DNA of 64,000 nt from Polyodon spathula. Lineage: Eukaryota > Chordata > Actinopteri > Acipenseriformes > Polyodontidae. The DNA is taken from positions 3,222,044 through 3,286,043 of the forward strand of contig NC_054570.1 of assembly GCF_017654505.1 (NCBI RefSeq), written 5' to 3'. The position numbers and the translations under genes are program-made. Below, piece by piece: positions 47,501 to 64,000 of this stretch. The notes under the pieces were generated by a model. That model searched no databases, was not told the DNA's origin, and was given only the letters and a program-made list of their open reading frames with translations. The stretch's first letter is position 1. Each line of letters starts with the position of its first letter.

Positions 47501-49140
47501 CTGAGCTGAAACACACCGTACCCTAACCATCACTTATCTAACACAGCCCCTGAGCTGAAACACACCGTACCCTAACCATCACTTATCTAACACAGTCCCT
47601 GAGCTGAAACACACCGTACCCTAACCATCACTTATCTAACACAGTCCCTGAGCTGAAACACACCGTACCCTAACCATCACTTATCTAACACAGCCCCTGA
47701 GCTGAAACACACCGTACCCTAACCATCACTTATCTAACACAGCCCCTGAGCTGAAACACACCGTACCCTAACCATCACTTATCTAACACAGCCCCTGAGC
47801 TGAAACACACCGTACCCTAACCATCACTTATCTAACACAGCCCCTGAGCTGAAACACACCGTACCCTAACCATCACTTATCTAACACAGTCCCTGAGCTG
47901 AAACACACCGTACCCTAACCATCACTTATCTAACACAGCCCCTGAGCTGAAACACACCGTACCCTAACCATCACTTATCTAACACAGTCCCTGAGCTGAA
48001 ACACACCGTACCCTAACCATCACTTATCTAACACAGCCCCTGAGCTGAAACACACCGTACCCTAACCATCACTTATCTAACACAGTCCCTGAGCTGAAAC
48101 ACACTGTACCCTAACCATCACTTATCTAACACAGCCCCTGAGCTGAAACACACCGTACCCTAACCATCACTTATCTAACACAGCCCCTGAGCTGAAACAC
48201 ACTGTACCCTAACCATCACTTATCTAACACAGCTCCTGAGCTGAAACACACCGTACCCTAACCATCACTTATCTAACACAGTCCCTGAGCTGAAACACAC
48301 CGTACCCTAACCATCACTTATCTAACACAGCTCCTGAGCTGAAACACACCGTACCCTAACCATCACTTATCTAACACAGCCCCTGAGCTGAAACACACCG
48401 TACCCTAACCATCACTTATCTAACACAGCCCCTGAGCTGAAACACACCGTACCCTAACCATCACTTATCTAACACAGCCCCTGAGCTGAAACACACCGTA
48501 CCCTAACCATCACTTATCTAACACAGCCCCTGAGCTGAAACACACCGTACCCTAACCATCACTTATCTAACACAGCCCCTGAGCTGAAACACACCGTACC
48601 CTAACCATCACTTATCTAACACAGTCCCTGAGCTGAAACACACCGTACCCTAACCATCACTTATCTAACACAGCCCCTGAGCTGAAACACACCGTACCCT
48701 AACCATCACTTATCTAACACAGCCCCTGAGCTGAAACACACTGTACCCTAACCATCACTTATCTAACACAGCCCCTGAGCTGAAACACACCGTACCCTAA
48801 CCATCACTTATCTAACACAGCCCCTGAGCTGAAACACACCGTACCCTAACCATCACTTATCTAACACAGCTCCTGAGCTGAAACACACCCCTAACCATCA
48901 CTTATCTAACACAGTACTGAAACCCCTAACCATCACTTATCTAACACAGCCCCTGAGCTGAAACACACTGTACCCTAACCATCACTTATCTAACACAGCC
49001 CCTGAGCTGAAACACACTGTACCCTAACCATCACTTATCTAACACAGTCCCTGAGCTGAAACACACCGTACACCATCACTTATCTAACACAGTTTGAGCT
49101 GAAACACACCGTTTAACCATCACTTATCTAACACAGCACT
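44596..49140. repeat. 49-bp minisatellite, about 92 copies (4.5 kb)
   Basis: Unit CCCCTGAGCTGAAACACACC then GTACCCTAACCATCACTTAT then CTAACACAG. Variable sites are AGCCC/AGTCC/AGCTC and ACCGT/ACTGT. A few units are shortened (44840-44880, 45770, 46872, 48890-48935). It is the largest array in the window and fills most of the SLC39A7-RXRB interval. Confidence 0.97.
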
Positions 49141-49560
49141 TTACATACATATATAAGAGGAAGACAAAATTTATAGTTGCTTCAAACGCAAGTTGTGTTA
49201 CCCTAACCATACTTATCTAACACAGCCCCTGAGCTGAAACACTATCCGAATGTATTTTACAATTACATTACACTGTGTTGGTTTAGCTGAAACACACCGT
49301 ACCCTAACCATCTATCTAACACAGCCCCTGAAACACACCGCTGAAACACACTGTACCCTAACCATCACTTACCTTCCTACTAATACACGTGTTAATGGTT
49401 TAGCAAGTTTACTTTAAAAAGCACTTTACATACATATATAAGAGGAAGACAAAATTTATAGTTGCTTCAAACGCAAGTTGTGTTACTAATAATCAACTGA
49501 GCAATTCTATCCGAATGTATTTTACAATTACATTACACTGTGTTTTTTTGTTCCTGGGTA
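49141..49560. repeat. Mosaic edge: array units interleaved with flank sequence
   Basis: Flank pieces GCACTTTACATACATATATA...TTGTGTTA and TATCCGAATGTATTTTACAA... appear once among array units (49136-49200 and 49243-49282) and again in uninterrupted order at 49423-49485 and 49508-49545. Confidence 0.9.
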
Positions 49561-49900
49561 GTAAATGTTATTTCCTAATTGCTTATTCCTCAAAAGTATA
49601 GAAAATGGCTATTCCCCACAAACTTTGCTTTTGTGACCAGGACAGTGATGTTTCAAAATATCACTATTTCCAATGGGAAAACGGGCAAATGTGTGTCTTT
49701 TCGTTCACATAAAGTCAGAAAAAAAACCAACCAACATATGAATCCCAATTAACATGTATTTATACTAAAGTAATACAAAAACGACTACAAATGATTTAGA
49801 AGTGAGTAGTTTTTCGAGATTTACGATTATACTGTAAATGCATTAATGGTGTTAATAGTTCTGTTTCATTTCTCTAAAGGCATTGGCTTGTGCAGATCGA
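49561..49900. other. Unique sequence before RXRB
   Basis: AT-rich unique sequence; nothing recognised before the CTCF-like motif. Confidence 0.45.
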
Positions 49901-49914
49901 CCACTAGGTGGCGC
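49901..49914 (+). promoter_or_regulatory. CTCF-like motif upstream of RXRB
   Basis: CCACTAGGTGGCGC matches CCASYAGRKGGCRS at all 14 positions. It separates the 4.5-kb array from the RXRB promoter region. Confidence 0.6.
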
Positions 49915-50089
49915 CAAAGAGCACGAAGCGCTTCATTTGATTCGGATCAAACCTTCAATTGATAGTTCAATTGACGAGGCATCACTTTCCCCATCACTAC
50001 TCTTTTTTTAAAAAAAAAAAACTGCTACGATTAGCAAGGGATAACAGTTACAACAATAAGCGTCTGACTGTGTTTGCTTTCGCATGCGT

Positions 50090-50617
50090 TTTTTTCCCGT
50101 GGTCGCCATTCTGTGTCCGAGCTGCATGCTCGAAGCGGACCCCACTGAGCCAAAATGGCTCCAGTTTCACAGCCTGCGCGGTTTCCTGCGCATAGGAAAC
50201 ATTAATAAATACTAAATAAACAGGGCTTACCTGATTCCTGTATACCCTACCTGCCGACCAGGTGTTATAAGTCACATTTACCTCGCTCAAAAACAGTTTT
50301 ATATACTATAAAGGCTTTGGAAACGGGCACACCTTTGCCTAGGGTCACATATTATGTATGTAAACAATGCCTTTATTTTTTTGTTTTGCGGGGTGAGTTT
50401 GCTGGCAACGAGGCACGTCTACCTAGGCGAGATCTTGCCAGAGGGTGTTAGTTTGGCCGGGGACGGTTTTGCAGCGAAGGTTTCGGTCGGGTTTTTTGAT
50501 TTAAATCGTTTTGTTTGACCTTCTTGTCGCGCCGCGCCAATCCCCGGGCAGGCGGGTAAGAGTTCAGAGGCTGTTCGGAGGCCCGAGTTGCTTCTCCCGG
50601 CGGTCTGGCTGAACGGG
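50090..50617 (+). promoter_or_regulatory. RXRB: RXRB promoter region and 5' UTR
   Basis: CG-containing sequence with YY1-like elements (GTCGCCATTCTG at 50103, CCAAAATGGCTCC at 50150) and no TATA box placed convincingly. The last 200 bases before the ATG are CG-rich and probably 5' UTR. The transcription start is not defined. Confidence 0.5.
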
Positions 50618-63138
<12,521 letters not shown>

Positions 63139-63231
63139 GTGAGCAGGGAACCAGTACCAGCCAATGCAGGGCCTGTATGTTGAGATGCAGAATTCACACA
63201 ACATTGTTTTGCGTTGCTTTCAATTCTACCT
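63139..63231 (+). other. Start of RXRB intron 7
   Basis: Unique sequence after the exon 7 donor (GACAG|GTGAGCAGG); no further RXRB exon is recognisable before the window ends. Confidence 0.6.
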
Positions 63232-63520
63232 AAAGTCATTATTTTATTACCATAACATCTCAAAAAGCTCTGCAGATGTCCGTGATATTGTTTGAGCGCG
63301 GGATGCGGAAGCAGCTGTCTTGTTTGTTTATCCCTGTGGTGCAGGGGCTGTGTGTATTGCTCAGATACGCCCCCTTTTTTTTTTCAGCTTCTATCGGTCT
63401 CACTCGGACATTGAAAGGTTTTCTCTGCTTTTTTCGGAGAAAAAAATGACGAGAGACCTGCGCTTGACGTCTTTTTGATGATGTTGGACTGGGTCCGACA
63501 TCGGACCGGAAAGGGAAAAT
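63232..63520 (+). mobile_element. Second partial copy of the TTAA-flanked MITE
   Basis: CATAACATCTCAAAAAGCTC through GATGTTGGACTGGGTCCGAC and CATCGGACCGGAAAGGG correspond to 41450-41735. The TTAA at its right end is lost (GGGAAAATAG). Confidence 0.85.
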
Positions 63521-63534
63521 AGTAATGTCGGACC

Positions 63535-63762
63535 TGGTTCACCCTGTTCGTACAGAACTCAATCAGAGCCAGCACCCTGTTCATACAGAAAGCAATCAGA
63601 ACCAGCACCCTGTTCATACAGAAAGCAATCAGAACCAGCACCCTGTTCATACAGAACGCAGTCAGAACCGGCACCCTGTTCATACAGAACGCAATCAGAA
63701 TCAGCACCCTGTTAATACAGAAAGCAATCAGAACCAGCACCCTGTTCATACAGAAAGCAATA
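63535..63762. repeat. 33-bp minisatellite, about 7 copies
   Basis: Unit CAGCACCCTGTTCATACAGA then AAGCAATCAGAAC. The 11-codon period keeps frames open on both strands; no protein is inferred. Confidence 0.9.
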
Positions 63763-64000
63763 AGGAGACACGTTATAATTGGTTTAATACAGGCTTAATA
63801 CAAAATACACATCTACAGTGTGGGGGGCGCGTCTTTCACAGGTTCACAGCCACTGTTGCCATACTGTTTAAAAGGTGTTGATTGTGGCTGGGACCTTTTT
63901 ATAAATACAAGACTGCCCTAGAAATCTCCAGCACTGCCAATAGCGAGGCTGTGTGGGAAAGGTAACCCGCGACCGTCCGCAGCTGCTACTGTACTGAAGC
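63763..64000. other. Window end, no feature seen
   Basis: Unique sequence, presumably still RXRB intron 7. Confidence 0.4.

Overview
The window is vertebrate nuclear DNA, most likely from a ray-finned fish. It holds four interrupted protein genes and one microRNA gene in a very repeat-rich background: RPS18 (3' part, + strand), RING1 (complete coding region, - strand), mir-219 (+), SLC39A7/ZIP7 (complete coding region, + strand) and RXRB (5' part, + strand). In mammals these are neighbours in the extended MHC class II region, so the window is an MHC-linked (or MHC-paralogon) segment. VPS52 and HSD17B8, which lie among these genes in human, were not seen. The RXRB N-terminus resembles fish RXRB. 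Fish-type dispersed repeats (Tc1-like, TTAA-flanked MITE, CR1-like, Tx1/L1-like) agree with a fish. I cannot name the species; a non-teleost such as sturgeon, paddlefish or gar is a guess.

Layout. 1-2.0 kb: last three exons of RPS18. 2.0-4.8 kb: tail-to-tail interval, probably holding the RING1 3' UTR. 4.8-9.4 kb: six coding exons of RING1, with a probable non-coding first exon near 11.7 kb. 12-25 kb: no protein genes; stacked tandem arrays with periods of 34, 47, 63, 57 and 65 bp, a Tc1 remnant and LINE tails. 25.3 kb: mir-219 hairpin. 25.5-30.4 kb: more arrays, a divergent pair of CTCF-like motifs and a Tx1/L1-like LINE fragment. 30.5-30.8 kb: probable SLC39A7 promoter and first exon. 31.3-35.4 kb: a 52-bp array of about 77 copies inside the probable first intron. 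35.7-42.2 kb: seven SLC39A7 coding exons. 43.4-49.4 kb: a 36-bp array and a 4.5-kb array of a 49-bp unit. 49.9-63.1 kb: CTCF-like motif, RXRB promoter and seven RXRB coding exons, ending inside the ligand-binding domain. The remaining exons lie beyond the window.

The genes are not a functional operon. RING1 is a Polycomb E3 ligase, ZIP7 an ER/Golgi zinc exporter, RXRB a nuclear receptor, RPS18 a ribosomal protein and miR-219 an oligodendrocyte regulator; what links them is ancient synteny. The most unusual feature is that tandem repeats repeatedly start at, or duplicate, exon borders: the SLC39A7 exon 2 donor is copied about 15 times, the SLC39A7 exon 7 acceptor region is copied four times, and arrays abut the RING1 exon 4 acceptor and the RXRB exon 4 donor. 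The RXRB exon 4 and exon 7 acceptors follow very long pyrimidine tracts. Exon borders below were set by reading frames, splice dinucleotides and recalled family sequences, not by transcripts.
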